From contig CM028131.1 in assembly GCA_016271365.2 (NCBI GenBank), forward strand, positions 287,251,001 to 287,315,000: a stretch of 64,000 bases of DNA, written 5' to 3'. Position 1 is the first letter of the stretch; each line of letters starts with the position of its first letter. Positions 11,269 to 21,283 of this stretch are shown here, one piece after another. The DNA comes from Neoceratodus forsteri (Eukaryota; Chordata; Ceratodontiformes; Ceratodontidae). Position numbers and translations under genes: made by a program. The notes beneath the pieces are model-generated. The model did not search any database, was not told the DNA's origin, and saw nothing but the letters and a program-made list of their open reading frames with translations.

Positions 11269-12463
11269 GGCTATATCCCATTTGCCTTCCTGTTATCCAA
11301 TTACATGGTTTGATCTCTAGGACGCTGTGGCTCAGCCCCAAATCGCCCTCCACCCAAGTCTGTGTACCCAAATTTCCTTCTATCTGCTTCATATATCCTG
11401 GTAAAGAAAGACAGTTTGCATCAGCCAACATGGCTTAACACAAATTATAACAACTCGATTAACCTCAACTGGTACTTCCAAGGCAGGGGCTATTACCCAA
11501 ATTAGCCCTTTTGTTCTATCTCTGTCATGAGAAGAACAAGGAGGATTACTAGTGCTTCCGTTGCCGGAAGACCTCCTACTGAGCAACGGATGGTAATGTG
11601 CTCCTGGTTTTTGTATTAGAGAAGTTTATCTCCTCTTGATAAGAAAGGGAGGAGATGTAAGGATTATCTAGGTCACAGGCTGCACAAGATCCTTCTATCC
11701 TCCTACCAAGTCCACTGATCCAGAGCATGTTAAAACCACGAATATTTCAACTACAGAGGTATAGTAGATCCAATGATTAAGTTTTGTGATATTATTTGTG
11801 AGATTGCTTTGGTTACTGAGGAAACCCCCCCACGAGCATCACCCCCACCTTTCCATATTGCAGCCTACTACTTTCTGTTGAGCTTATTTGTCGGTTACCA
11901 TCTGCATTCCTCTTCTTAAGCGTAGTGCTCTCAGAAGTTTGATCTTATAGGTGGGGTCACACTCCTGAGCTGGGGTACAAGGGGAAACCTCGTCCCCTAA
12001 CAGTGTGAGAAATTATAATATTTGGCCCTGTAGATAAATTCCCAGTGGTGTTTAGCCTAATCTCCATCTGAAGGCAAGCAAACACATCCATCCTATAAAT
12101 AAAAGATCTATGTGAGCAAGGAAGTACTCTGCATCACTTTAGTTCCTAGTTTAGATCGAACTGCCTTTTGACTGTGTAATGAAAACTTTCCCATATGATG
12201 GGGATCTACCAGCATCTGCAGTTCGAGATGTCCATGCCTGAGTTTTAACATTGCTATAAGTTTTCAAGTCTCTAGAACCAGTCTTGGCATGTCACCATTT
12301 CACATCTCGCTCCCCCCCTTTTCCCCACATGAGCTCGTGGAACAAAACAACAAGTGCGACACTTATCTCTTGTTAGTCCTCTGCTATAAAATGAGAGGTC
12401 CAGAAGGAATTCTGCCTTAACTTTTTGGTGACTGGAAAAGTTATCAGAGGTGTTCAAAATGGC
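11269..12463. other. Stretch between ORF1 and ORF2 of LINE 1
   Basis: About 1.2 kb lies between the end of ORF1 and the first recognisable ORF2 block. I see no coding homology. In related elements the gap is usually shorter, so part of this could be ORF1/ORF2 sequence too decayed to read, or a later insertion. No terminal repeats or duplications mark an insertion. Confidence 0.45.
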
Positions 12464-13441
12464 TCAAGCTGGTTTATCCACTTTGTCCCTTTGCTTGTCA
12501 AGCATGCTGTGCAATCTGCGCAGTGCTTCTCCATGTAGCAGTATTTTGGTTCCCATCTTCTTCCTTTTTTGGTTACGCTGCAAAATTGAGTTGCCCCTCC
12601 CGCTGTTTTGGTTCCAGTTTTCTGCTATTTGTATTTTCCTTTCTTTCAAAGCGTCCGTTGCCTTTTCCACCGTGGAGTATATTTTCATTCCATCTTCCCA
12701 AAAGATCCAGAGTCTGACTGGGTAAGGAGTGTGGAAACGAATCACTTTCTCACGTAAGGATTTGAGGATTGGGAGGTATCTGAGCCTTTACTGTTGTACT
12801 TCTTGTGGGTAGTCGTGGTCCATGAATAATCTGTGACTCGGGTATTTTATTTCTTTTTTGGCACAGGCACGGCGTAGTATCTCTTCTTTATCGCTAAAAG
12901 AACTTAACTTGAAAACAATAGAACGAGGCCTGGCCGCGGGGTCCGATGGTTTAGTTTGGAGAGATCTGTGTGCTCTCTCTATATGGAAAGAAAAAGAGTT
13001 AGGCAAGTCCAGAATATCCTTAAGTAAATTTTCTATGAATGGAGCCATGGGGGTAGTTTCCATGCCTTCAGGCAGGCCATATAAATGGAAATTGTCCCGT
13101 CGGGAGCGGCCTTCAAGAGCCACACATTTAGACCTCAGCTCCTCCGACTGTTGTATCAAGGCCTGCATTATCTCGGCGAGTTGAGTAGTAGATTCTTCGT
13201 TCTGGGCTACTCGCTCCTCTATTGAGCCTATGCGAGACCCGAGAGTGGTTAATTTCTTTCTGACTGCTTTGAACTCCTGTTTATTTTCAGTCCTTGATTC
13301 CCTAATCTCATTTAGTAAAGTTTCGAATCTTGTTCGGGATAGTTGTTCCGACTCTCCGTCGGTATCATAGCCAGCCGCATGGGAGCTCGACGGGGGGAGA
13401 GACCTACTGGGAGGATTCTCTTGTGATCGGGTGCCATCCAT
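12464..13441 (-). pseudogene. Tx1/L1-like LINE 1 ORF1 (nucleic-acid-binding protein)
   Basis: ORF1 proteins of L1-type LINEs bind the element RNA as trimers. 13441-12788 encodes a 217-residue N-terminal part: a Ser/Pro-rich start, a predicted coiled coil at about 40-110 (for example 'SRIGSIEERVAQNEEST'), an RRM-like start 'RSRRDNFHLYGLPEGME', and 'FHIERAHRS', a hallmark of the family. One stop at 12790-12788 interrupts it. The same frame continues through 'KVIRFHTPYPVRLWIF' (C-terminal domain) to a stop at 12466-12464. Only that one in-frame stop is visible. Confidence 0.88.
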
Positions 13442-13620
13442 CCATACTCTTTTCCTTCCCTCTAGTTTGGTTTCTGCCTTTGTAGGTATCTAAGTGCTTC
13501 CCGCCTGTGTTTCTTGACATCATTAAGTGAATTTTGCAGGATTTTGGAGGTTGGATCAGCGGACTGTGTAGGGAGCCTCAAACCCTAAGCTCCTAGCAGC
13601 TTCATGACGTCACCAGAAGG

Positions 13621-13727
13621 CATACTAATATTTCAATATATTTCTTTTTAAATGTTTTTTTCTTTCAGTCAAATTGTTTGCCTTCTGATTTTACTTGATT
13701 CCAACTTTCTACAATACTCCCTATGAT
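13621..13727 (+). repeat. Dispersed repeat R1, copy 1, right part
   Basis: This is collinear with 19495-19598 of copy 2: 'aatatttcaatatatttc', 'ttttacttgattccaa' and 'acaatactccctat'. It continues the block that stops at 7083, showing that the LINE between was inserted later. It ends at an A-run where the Penelope-like element begins. Confidence 0.85.
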
Positions 13728-13883
13728 AAAAAAAAAAAAGTCACGGCACTCACCAGGGCACAAAAAGATCAGGAGCCAGATATATCTTGGTTCAAAACCA
13801 TAACCTCCATTTATTTAGCCATATACTTCACAACTAGACCAAAGGGTCTAAGGAGAGCCACATAAAAAAGGATCTGACGTTTC

Positions 13884-13914
13884 AACTCGATGAGTCTTTA
13901 TCAAAGATACTGCC
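13884..13914 (-). ncRNA. Hammerhead-like relic in the Penelope 3' UTR
   Basis: Read on the minus strand: 'ttgataaa', then the stem 'gactc'-'atc'-'gagtt' (five pairs counting G-T, three-base loop), then 'gaaacgtc'. This resembles the hammerhead order CUGAUGA - stem II - GAAA, with two changes in the first box. Penelope-like elements are known to carry hammerhead motifs in their terminal repeats. Self-cleavage is unlikely given the changes. The fold is seen; the function is inferred. Confidence 0.4.
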
Positions 13915-14399
13915 TCTTATATTCTCAACACTTACATAGCAACAGACTTATCACATGACTTACCTTTTAAATATATACATTTAAAGGTGCAGAGTCATGT
14001 AAAGTGCTACCAATTAAATATAGTGAACAACAAACAATAAATATATACGTTCATTTGCTACATTTTGACTAGACATAAGAAAACTATATTCCTACTATGC
14101 CTCATTATAATCATTCAAAATGCACAAACATAGAAGTCAAACACAAGAATATATTGAAAGACATACTTAAAGCTCTCTCCTTTAAATCCAAACTTTAATT
14201 AATAGGGTCAAAATGCAAAAATATTCCTTTAATTCAATATTTGCATTAAGCCCTTCCCAATATTGGGATCCAGAGTATTTAAATTAAAAATCCATTTTAT
14301 TTCTACCACATGTAACTTCCTTTCATAGTCCATTCCTCTCTTCAGTGTCTAGACTATTTCTAACCCCCAGAAGTGCAAGGAGGCTTTGTTATGTGCTGT

Positions 14400-14666
14400 A
14401 CTGTTGAAGTGTGATGCTACCGGGGATGTTTCATCATGCTTCCTAATGTCCCCCTTATGCTCCTAGATCCTGGTTTTCAATATTTGTTTAGTTTGTTCCA
14501 CATACAAGAGGTCACAAGGATACTGTAGCACATAGGCAACCCACTGCATGGTGCAGTCTATGTGTTTCTTTATATAATGTTTGTACCCAGTATGTGGATG
14601 TTGGAAAGATGCCTTTTTACTACTATGTCCACACACAGAACACATGCTGCATGCTGTCATGTCCAA
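14400..14666 (-). pseudogene. Penelope-like element, GIY-YIG endonuclease
   Basis: The minus-strand frame 14666-14463 reads 'CSMCSVCGHSSKKASFQHP', 'IDCTMQWVAYVLQYPCDLLY' and 'VEQTKQILKTRI'. This is the zinc-binding cysteine cluster followed by the GIY-YIG-like core, in which the usual YVG is YVE, a change at a conserved glycine. The frame stops near 14463; the downstream remainder, the expected arginine-to-histidine-rich tail, continues in another frame to about 14400. It is the C-terminal nuclease of the polyprotein whose RT lies just upstream. Confidence 0.82.
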
Positions 14667-14969
14667 TTGTAATGGGCCTAGTAACAGTTGTCCCTCCTAC
14701 TTGCTAGATTTTTTAAATTGTGACCTTACTATTTTGTTCTTTAACTTATCAACTTTTGTTTGCTGCCACTATGGGTCTCTCTTGTAGACTTGTTACATGT
14801 GGGTTGTCCATTGCCACTATGTGCCAGTGTTGATTAATAATCCTCCTTATGTAGTCAGTTTATGGTTGTATTTGCTTGCCAGAACCAATCTGTACTGTTT
14901 TCCAGCGGGTTCCTTTCCAACTAGGAGTTCTGCTCTATTTTTAGTTTTGACTTTCTGGGATGCATTCCT

Positions 14970-16440
14970 TAGTGTCCTGTAGAGTATTCCCTGTTTCTGA
15001 ACCTGCCCATCATGTCCCTTTCATGTTTCTCTAGTTTCAGTTCTGTACTGCAATTCCTTTTTACCCTGACCATTTGTGAATATAGTATGTTTTCTTTCAA
15101 TTTTGGTTCATGATAACGATTAAAGTGCAATAAAGTATTTCTATCTGTGGGTTTCGAATAGAGTGTTGTTTGTATTCTGCCTCCATCCATTTTTATTATT
15201 AAATCCAAATACAGTATTTCTTTTCTATGAAACTTCAGTGCAAATTTTAAGTTGGAATCCCAGCGAGCTATTTAGTACTTCATGGAAATTCTGCAGCTCC
15301 CGTTCTGAATCGGTCCAAATGCAAAATATATCATCTATATATCTTCACCACATGTTTATGCATCTGTGAAACTGATTCTGTGTAGGATTTAATACATACT
15401 TGATTTTGAACTAATACATGTACGAGTTTCCATACACTGTGGCCATGGTACTCCCCATTGCCATCCCTCGGATTTGTTTGTAATATTTCCCATCAAACTC
15501 AAAATAGTTGTTCTTGAGTATGTATTCTGCTAGTTCTTGTAGCAGTCTGGTTTTGGTTTAGCCTGTGAACCCCTCCTATCCAACATTTTGCCCATCCATT
15601 ATACTCTTTCTATATGGGGGATAGATGTATAGAGATCTGTTACATCCAATGGGACCAAAATCACTTCTGGTGGTATGCCAACTTGTGAAATCTGTTCCAA
15701 TTTAGAGATCAAGTTCCCAGAAACTCTAACATATGTATTCATACCCTCCACAATGGGTGGAAGATGAAATTTATGAATTTAGAAATAGGCTCAAAAACAT
15801 ACTTAATCCCTGACACAATAGGTCTCCCAAGGGGTAATCTACTATCTTTATGCACTTTTGGTAGACTATAAAATGTAGGTAATCATGGATAGTCATTTTC
15901 CATTATATCGGCCTCCCATTGTTGCAACCAACCCATATCCACATATTCTGTCAGCATTTCCTTAAGTTCAGATTTAAGAACTCCTGTTGGGTCTTCTGTT
16001 AGCAGTTGGTAATTTCTCTCGTCACTCAAGTTTCAGACACATTTGTTTATACTGTTCTCTGTCCTATATTACTATTGCCCCCTCATCAGCTTGTTTTATT
16101 ACTATACTTGAATCTTTCTGTGATGTCTCCAATGCTAATCTCTGTTTCTTTGTTAGATTTTGTGTCCTTGGCAATAATTAATCTTTACTATCAAACAGTT
16201 TCATAATTTCCTTTTCCACTATTGTTGCAAATGTCTCTATATCATGATTTCTACTCCCTGGTGGATTACAGCAGGATATGATTTCCACTGCACTTTTGAT
16301 ATTTCGTTGGTGTGTAGTCTCATTTCCTTCATTAGCAAACATATTTCTGAGCCACAAAGTTCTAAAAAATCTTTGAAGATCTACATCCAAGTCAAAATAA
16401 TGCACTGGCTGAGTAGGAGCAAAAGAAAGCCTCAAACTTA
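14970..16440 (-). pseudogene. Penelope-like element, reverse transcriptase
   Basis: Minus-strand frames give 'LSFAPTQPVHYFDLDVDLQR' (Penelope N-terminal block, 16435), 'VIKQADEGAIVI' (family DKG reads DEG), 'NYQLLTEDPTG', 'PTFYSLPKVHKDSRLPLGRP', 'IVSGIKYVFEPISKFI', 'VPLDVTDLYTSIPH' (first catalytic aspartate), and near 15345-15320 'RYIDDIFCIWTDSE', an intact YxDD box. The blocks sit in at least three frames with stops between. The enzyme copies element RNA at chromosome ends or cut sites. The thumb region continues to about 14970. Confidence 0.87.
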
Positions 16441-17094
16441 CAACATGTACCTCTTCTTATGTAAGTTCTCTTGAACTTAAGTTAAAAATGGGTGTTGTCT
16501 CAGAGGTGGTGTGGGTCATCCCTGGCCCACGGTCTGTTGTTTGGATAGCATGTCTCTCATACCTCCCCCTACTCCCCTCACTGTCCCCCAACCCCCCATC
16601 TCCCTGATTAGGCCCCACATTTTGTAGATCATATCTATTTCCCTGCTCTCTCTTGGCTGATGTTCCTGGTTGTTCATGTTGTGTAGTTTGCTCCGATTGA
16701 GACAATTCTTGCGATGTTGTTTTCTGTGAATCACTAGTATAACTCATGTCACTGTCTGAGCTGTTTTTTTGTACTTTGATATCCCTGTCTTTATTATGTT
16801 TTTTGTATGTATAAACTATATTTTCCCAGTAATCATTTGTATCTCTGAATTTTTTTGATTTTTTTGCTGTTTTCAGTTTTCTTCATACTCTATTAATCTT
16901 TGTTTTATATCCTCCAAATTCATCTTGAAATCTTCCTCCTCTATTTTTAATTTAAGTGCATCCTCGGTTTGATTTATCTCTGTTCTAAGTACCTGTCTTT
17001 CATCAATCATGGCCTCAATTAGAGCATACATAAAGTCACAAGTTGCTTGGTTGTGTATGCTATCCCATTTGTTAAATACAATCCAAAGATACTA
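16441..17094 (-). pseudogene. Penelope-like element, N-terminal region
   Basis: Two parts are visible on the minus strand. 17075 to about 16850 gives 'FNKWDSIHNQATCDFMYAL' and a charged, probably coiled-coil stretch ('RTEINQTEDALKLKIEEEDF'). 16747-16457 gives a Gln/Ser/Gly-rich linker followed by 'FNLSSRELT', the conserved Penelope lead-in to the RT. The frame is interrupted between them. The start of the protein lies beyond a 413-bp insertion, at 17677-17525. Confidence 0.75.
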
Positions 17095-17507
17095 ATGCAC
17101 ACCAACCCCCCTCACACACACACACAGCATAGGATATTTAAACTTTCCACTGCCAACATTGGCTATATTTACTTCAAGCTCCATGTGAGGAGTGGGTCCT
17201 CTTAGTTTCAGACTGGAATTCCAATTTGAGCAAGCTAAATCACCAACGTCAAGGTGGGACCCTTCAATTTAGTCCTTAACTTTCCAGTGCCTCAATGGCC
17301 AATGTGTCTAATTGACTCCTTTTATACACTGTGTTCCTATCAAGGATTTTACATAGGTGTTTCAAAGAGAGCATGCTAAGAAGGAGCACCACAGACTCCC
17401 AAAACTCAAACAAATCAAAAATTGCATGCTCAGACCTTTTATGTTACTTCACACACTGGAATTCACATTTCTTCTAAGGGGTGCTACTAGGTTGTGGCAA
17501 ACAACAT
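17095..17507. mobile_element. 413-bp insertion flanked by 17-bp duplication
   Basis: The 17-mer 'acaatccaaagatacta' occurs at 17078-17094 and again at 17508-17524. Coding sequence of the Penelope N-terminal region reads up to both edges, so the 413 bp between was inserted and duplicated its target. The insert has a CA run at about 17115 and no coding potential. No terminal inverted repeats are obvious, and a 17-bp duplication suits a LINE/SINE-type insertion or Penelope-type integration. The family is not recognised. Confidence 0.75.
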
Positions 17508-17524
17508 ACAATCCAAAGATACTA

Positions 17525-17677
17525 GGGTCAAACCATGCCATTCAAGTCTACAATTTTTAAAATGTAAACCTTCTATTTTTTTGTGCCAAATGTTTGTTGG
17601 TTTCCCCATTTGGGCCGACAGATCCCTCTCCCCCCTCATGGTACTAAACACATTTTTCTTTTCTTCATCCTTAAACA
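17525..17677 (-). pseudogene. Penelope-like element, protein start
   Basis: A methionine codon at 17677-17675 opens a 50-residue minus-strand segment, 'MFKDEEKKNVFSTMRGERDL' and 'PTNIWHKKIEGLHFKN', that joins the N-terminal block beyond the 413-bp insertion after a one-base frame adjustment. The open frame runs further upstream only because it passes through the SINE at 17697, so this ATG is the best start. It is Lys/Glu-rich, like other Penelope N-termini, with no known domain. Confidence 0.6.
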
Positions 17678-17696
17678 TAGTAAAATGTAAAGTGTT

Positions 17697-18272
17697 GGCT
17701 GGCTCATCGGCGCAGCGGTTGGATTTCCGCTTGCGATGCCAGCGACCGGGTCGAGAAAGGACTCGGGTCACTGGAAAACCGGCTGGGAGATGTAAACGGC
17801 GTCTCGACTGCTCGCCTACTCTGGGGAAGGAGGGACATGACTTCGCTGTCTGCTGCCTCCTGGCGAGCCGAGAGGCAACCTTCAACTGCCCATTACTGCG
17901 TGGGGGCGTGGTGAGCGTCGGCTTTGCGTAGACATTCATGGCACACCACGCCCCCGGGAGAAAAGTGGAAATCCTGGCCTTCTGGCCTGCCGGATGACGG
18001 CTGCCAAGCTCCTGCCAACCCGAGATGCCCTGACGCCCCTGAACCCACTTCAGCAGCGCCCGGAGGACTGATTGCCTAGTACACTGGCTGCCCCTCCTGG
18101 TGCCTTCCCCCTCAGAGGAGGGGGACCCACCCGGCAAAGGGATACGCCGGGCCACCCCCTGGGTTGGCTGCGATCTGAAGGGAGGGGAAGGGGGTCAGGG
18201 TGAGGGGTCGGATATGAGTCATGAGCAGCGGACGGAGAGGCAGGTCAGGGGGAAGTAAGGAGCAAAAAAAAA
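17697..18272 (+). mobile_element. Long tRNA-type SINE, 576 bp, family S1 copy 1
   Basis: Flanked by perfect 13-bp duplications 'aatgtaaagtgtt' (17684-17696 and 18273-18285) and ending in an A-run. The head 'ggctcatcggcgcagcggtt' resembles a tRNA A-box region, followed about 30 bp later by the B-box-like 'gaccgggtcgagaaagg'. The body is much richer in GC than its AT-rich surroundings. It shares its head and layout with 31450-31988. It is inserted in the Penelope 5' region. The overlapping minus-strand ORF (18155-17487) is a chance frame through this SINE. Confidence 0.88.
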
Positions 18273-18539
18273 AATGTAAAGTGTTATGAACACTTTGACC
18301 TGTATCTTGAAAAGCTTCTATGTTTGGTCCCTTCTTGTTTTACACTGTATTAGTGTTTCCTTTAAGTTAACAAAATGCAAGTATATACAAGTATTTATAA
18401 ATCTTCATATGCTGAAATTGTATATGTTACATGCTCACATACACTCTTACATTTTCATGAAACCAACAACCATATTTTGACTGCTGGCCTTCACTGCAGG
18501 CCAATAACAGTTCAATAGAGAATGTCTATGGTTTGTGGT

Positions 18540-18720
18540 AATGTTTCAGTCTTTGGACTCCCCGAGGTGCTGCTTCAGTTCCAACAAATACTCAGTCACC
18601 AAAAGTTAATTCAAATAACAGTCTTACAGACCAACTTCTGTTTATCTCAGATACTTTTATTTTCACCTGCGTTTTGCTCACCATGTGAGCTTGTTCTCGG
18701 GTCTCATTTCTGTTTAATAA
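18540..18720 (-). mobile_element. Penelope-type 3' end or terminal repeat
   Basis: Read on the minus strand: 'ccgagaacaag', the hairpin 'ctcac'-'atg'-'gtgag', 'caaaacgcaggtg', then 'aaaataaaagtatc'. This has the same layout as the 3' end at 13740-13930: a short stem, an AAAC-type box, then an AATAAA-like signal. It may be the upstream terminal repeat of the Penelope-like element to its left, since these elements often carry tandem terminal copies, or a separate truncated copy. Sequence identity to 13740-13930 is low. Confidence 0.4.
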
Positions 18721-18902
18721 ATATATATAAATATGTTTCCATACATTTATATTTTTTTGCCTTTTCTTTCAAAATTTGTTTTTTTCAATATCATAAAATA
18801 CTCCGTATTTACTGTATTACAAACAGCTTATAATTTCATTTTCTGTATGTTTCTACTTTTTAATTCATCTGTAGCAATTAGAGACAATTACATTTCTTCA
18901 CT

Positions 18903-19598
18903 TTTATGCGACAACTTTTTGTGAAAAACCACAACTTCTCATGTTATTCCATCTTTTAAAACAGTGCAACCTCATTCCACCATTCTGTGCTCATTTTTGC
19001 TGCAGTCACTAACTGGACCGGTTTCCATCTGAAGTATTAGGTTACCTGAAGACATTTCACTTTGTCTTTCGACCATTTGTCTTTAACTATTAGCCAATTT
19101 TTAGCACTTCTGTTAAGCTCTGTGAAAAAATGAGCGGCCATGCCTTATTTTTTTATTCAACACTTAGATCTTTTTCTTTCACTTATTCTCTGTAGTTTAT
19201 TAGTCCAAAGTTTATATGTTCTTTATCTTAGAACTTTGTCCCTAAAATTTCATTTCTCCTGCCGTGCTCTCAAAATGGTGAAATGTCCCTGTAGGACGCT
19301 AGTATACCTTCGTCTTCCTTCCACTCAGGCCCATTTGTTATTCCCTCTGGAGTGATATGTGGTCTCTCAAGAATCTCACGTGAAATGCAAGTACGGTTGC
19401 TAAGCAACTATCTACACCACAGAGGGTGTCAAGAATGTGCAATAACGGGCCTGACTACTCGGAATGGTGGTTGGAGGGTTGAAATAAACATTTCCATAAT
19501 AATATTTCAATAAATATCTTTTTAAATGTTTTTTTCAGTCATATTGCTTGCCTTCCAATTTTACTTGATTCCAATATTCCACAATACTCCCTATAATT
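18903..19598 (+). repeat. Dispersed repeat R1, copy 2 (uninterrupted)
   Basis: It is collinear with 6497-7083 plus 13621-13727, including 'gtgcaacctcattccacc', 'ggttgctaagcaac' and 'acaatactccctat'. It has no LINE at the point where copy 1 is interrupted (near 19490), so it serves as the empty-site reference. It starts at 'gacaactttttgtg', with no GIY-YIG sequence upstream, so this copy is 5'-truncated if R1 is a Penelope tail. Confidence 0.87.
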
Positions 19599-19863
19599 TT
19601 AGTATTTCTATATGACAGTAATGTTAGGAAGAACTTTTCCCAGATGGGCATGATCCTAGAGAACAACCTAAAAGAAAATACAAAAAATCAAGCTCCCTCA
19701 CACCCAGTGCTTAAAAGAACGTTTGGTGCATGTGTTAAAACTTTGGAAAATTTATATAACTTTAGGTGTCTTTGCTATATTTCTGTTTTTTTTATCTTTC
19801 TCTTATTCTGTCCTTATTCTGTATTACTAGGAAAGGGTAAGGCAAGGCACGTTTATTTATATG
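19599..19863. repeat. Flank with dispersed block X, copy 1
   Basis: No gene. 19735-19840 resembles 32002-32110 ('aaaacttt.gaaa', 'ataactttag', 'ctgtccttattctgtatta'), so it belongs to a second low-copy dispersed repeat. The short ORF at 19644-19916 runs into the next element and is not supported. Confidence 0.5.
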
Positions 19864-20094
19864 GGGCCAGATATTCAAAACTTTGCGCCTGGCAAAAACC
19901 GTTTGCGCAGGTTTAGCACGGGTCTGCTATATTCAAAAGGCCAAATAGTGCGGGCAAACTGCATTAGCGCTGGGCAAAATTATAATGTATGCAAGGGGCA
20001 AACTGACATGAATACAGGCGCAATGCTATATTCAGCGACTATCGCCGCACTGAGTGGTTTTGTGCGACTTAGCACGACGCCGTAGCGGTGTACA

Positions 20095-20796
20095 TTACCG
20101 CCAAGAAAAAGCTTGTCTTAACCCTGGGCAACCAGCTTTGCACGACACTATGGCTTTGCGTGGTGTTTGCGCGGGTTTAGCACGAGTTTTGCGCGACCCT
20201 AACAAAGAAATATGACACATAGATAAAGCCAAACATAGAGGAAGCATGCTGCTAACTGATGGCATCACAAAGATGCCATCATCTGCCACCAGTCCCAGCC
20301 ATGCCAGGCAGTAAGTGGTGACCCTGCTGCCAATGGACAGCATGGCAGTGTGGCCATACAGCACACACCTGCGGACCACACTTCTGTGGACACCAACAGA
20401 TGCCAGCACACACACGCAGCACTGTGGGCATGGAGGATGTTGAGGGGAGTATGTATGGGTGGCGAGGCTGTGCCACAGACCAGATGTGGCCACAAGGCTG
20501 GGACACATCATGCAGTGCACATGGGCCAGTATTGGGAATACCCCAACACCAGTGTGCCTTTCAGATAATATATGCCCCCGCCACATACCGCACAGCTGTA
20601 CAACTGCCACAGCACACAAAGCCAGAAATGTACATGTCACTGTGAGCATCCTATGCCACAGGTACAGCATCTGTGGGTCACACAACAGCGTAACAGTAAT
20701 GTCCACTGTCAGTAAACACCTGCAGGTTGGTCCTCTCACCTTGTATAGTGCAGTCATCATCACTGCCCTACACACCAGAGGCAATGCTGTGTCCAC
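20095..20796 (-). other. 233-codon open frame inside the TIR element, unrecognised
   Basis: An uninterrupted minus-strand frame of 233 codons, the longest open frame in this stretch. The predicted protein is rich in Cys, His, Leu, Val and Met, and shows no transposase, DDE, Myb-like or zinc-finger spacing that I recognise. The opposite strand also stays open over much of the same stretch, pointing to composition rather than selection. I do not assign a function and think it more likely a chance frame. Confidence 0.25.
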
Positions 20797-20904
20797 ACAC
20801 TACTGGTCCCCTTGCTACTGTAGTTTCTGCTGTGCACTGTAGCATGACCTACAATGTGACAGTTGCATGCAGCACCACCACCATCTGTGCCTATGCTGTG
20901 TTGT

Positions 20905-21283
20905 CCCAGTACAGCTGCAGGCAGCAGCACGTATGGAAGTAGTGTTCAAAACTGTATAATATTCCCCAAGCTGTTTTGCTTGGCTAACACGTTGCGGGTT
21001 TTAGCGCGGGGGCTAAACAGTTAGCCGTGAAACTGCATAGCAAATCAGGTCATAATGAGATGCTAATCTGGATGTTTGCCCACAGACTACCTAAGTAGGC
21101 TCATTTGCATGTCACTTTTGAATATGGCAAAATTGGCTCCGGGCAAGCGTGTTTGCTCCGGGCTAATGGTTTAGCCCTCGCTAAACCCGCACAAGCGATG
21201 TTAGCGCTCGCTAACAGTTCGAGGAATATTTTACAGTTTGCACACTGTGCTTTCACATACACTGCTGCCTGCAGCTGTACTGG
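20905..21283. repeat. Imperfect inverted repeat (foldback) inside the TIR element
   Basis: The left arm has 'cagtacagctgcaggcagca' (about 20908) and 'ataatattcc'. The right arm has 'tgctgcctgcagctgtactg' (about 21261) and 'ggaatatttt', their reverse complements in mirrored order, about 350 bp apart. Inner blocks ('gcgggttttagcg' against 'cgctaaacccgc') also pair. The whole could form a long imperfect hairpin, as in a nested MITE. Confidence 0.75.

Larger units (their letters stand above)
7084..13620 (-). mobile_element. Tx1/L1-like LINE 1, nearly full length, 6.5 kb
   Basis: A minus-strand LINE of L1/Tx1 type with ORF1 (13441-12464), ORF2 endonuclease (11268-10337), RT (10309-8755) and C-terminal region (8679-7506), then a 3' UTR ending in a short A/T-rich tail at 7084-7097. 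It is flanked by 'cataataata' (7074-7083) and 'catactaata' (13621-13630), a 10-bp target duplication with one mismatch. The uninterrupted site is present in R1 copy 2 near 19490. Multiple stops and frameshifts, and a lost endonuclease histidine, make it inactive. Confidence 0.9.
13728..18540 (-). mobile_element. Penelope-like element, nearly complete, with nested insertions
   Basis: On the minus strand the order is an N-terminal region (17677 to about 16850, interrupted by a 413-bp insert), the 'FNLSSRELT' block, the reverse transcriptase (about 16440-14970), the GIY-YIG endonuclease (about 14666-14400) and a 3' UTR ending in a T-run at 13739-13728. RT plus C-terminal GIY-YIG is diagnostic of Penelope-like elements. 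The upstream limit is unclear: 5' UTR-like sequence continues beyond the SINE at 17697-18272. Several stops and frameshifts are present, but the YIDD catalytic box survives. The 3' UTR holds a hammerhead-like fold. Confidence 0.87.

Noticed and set aside
17487..18155. 222-codon minus-strand open frame
   Set aside because: Mostly a frame through the GC-rich SINE joined to the Penelope start; the SINE borders are set by its duplication.
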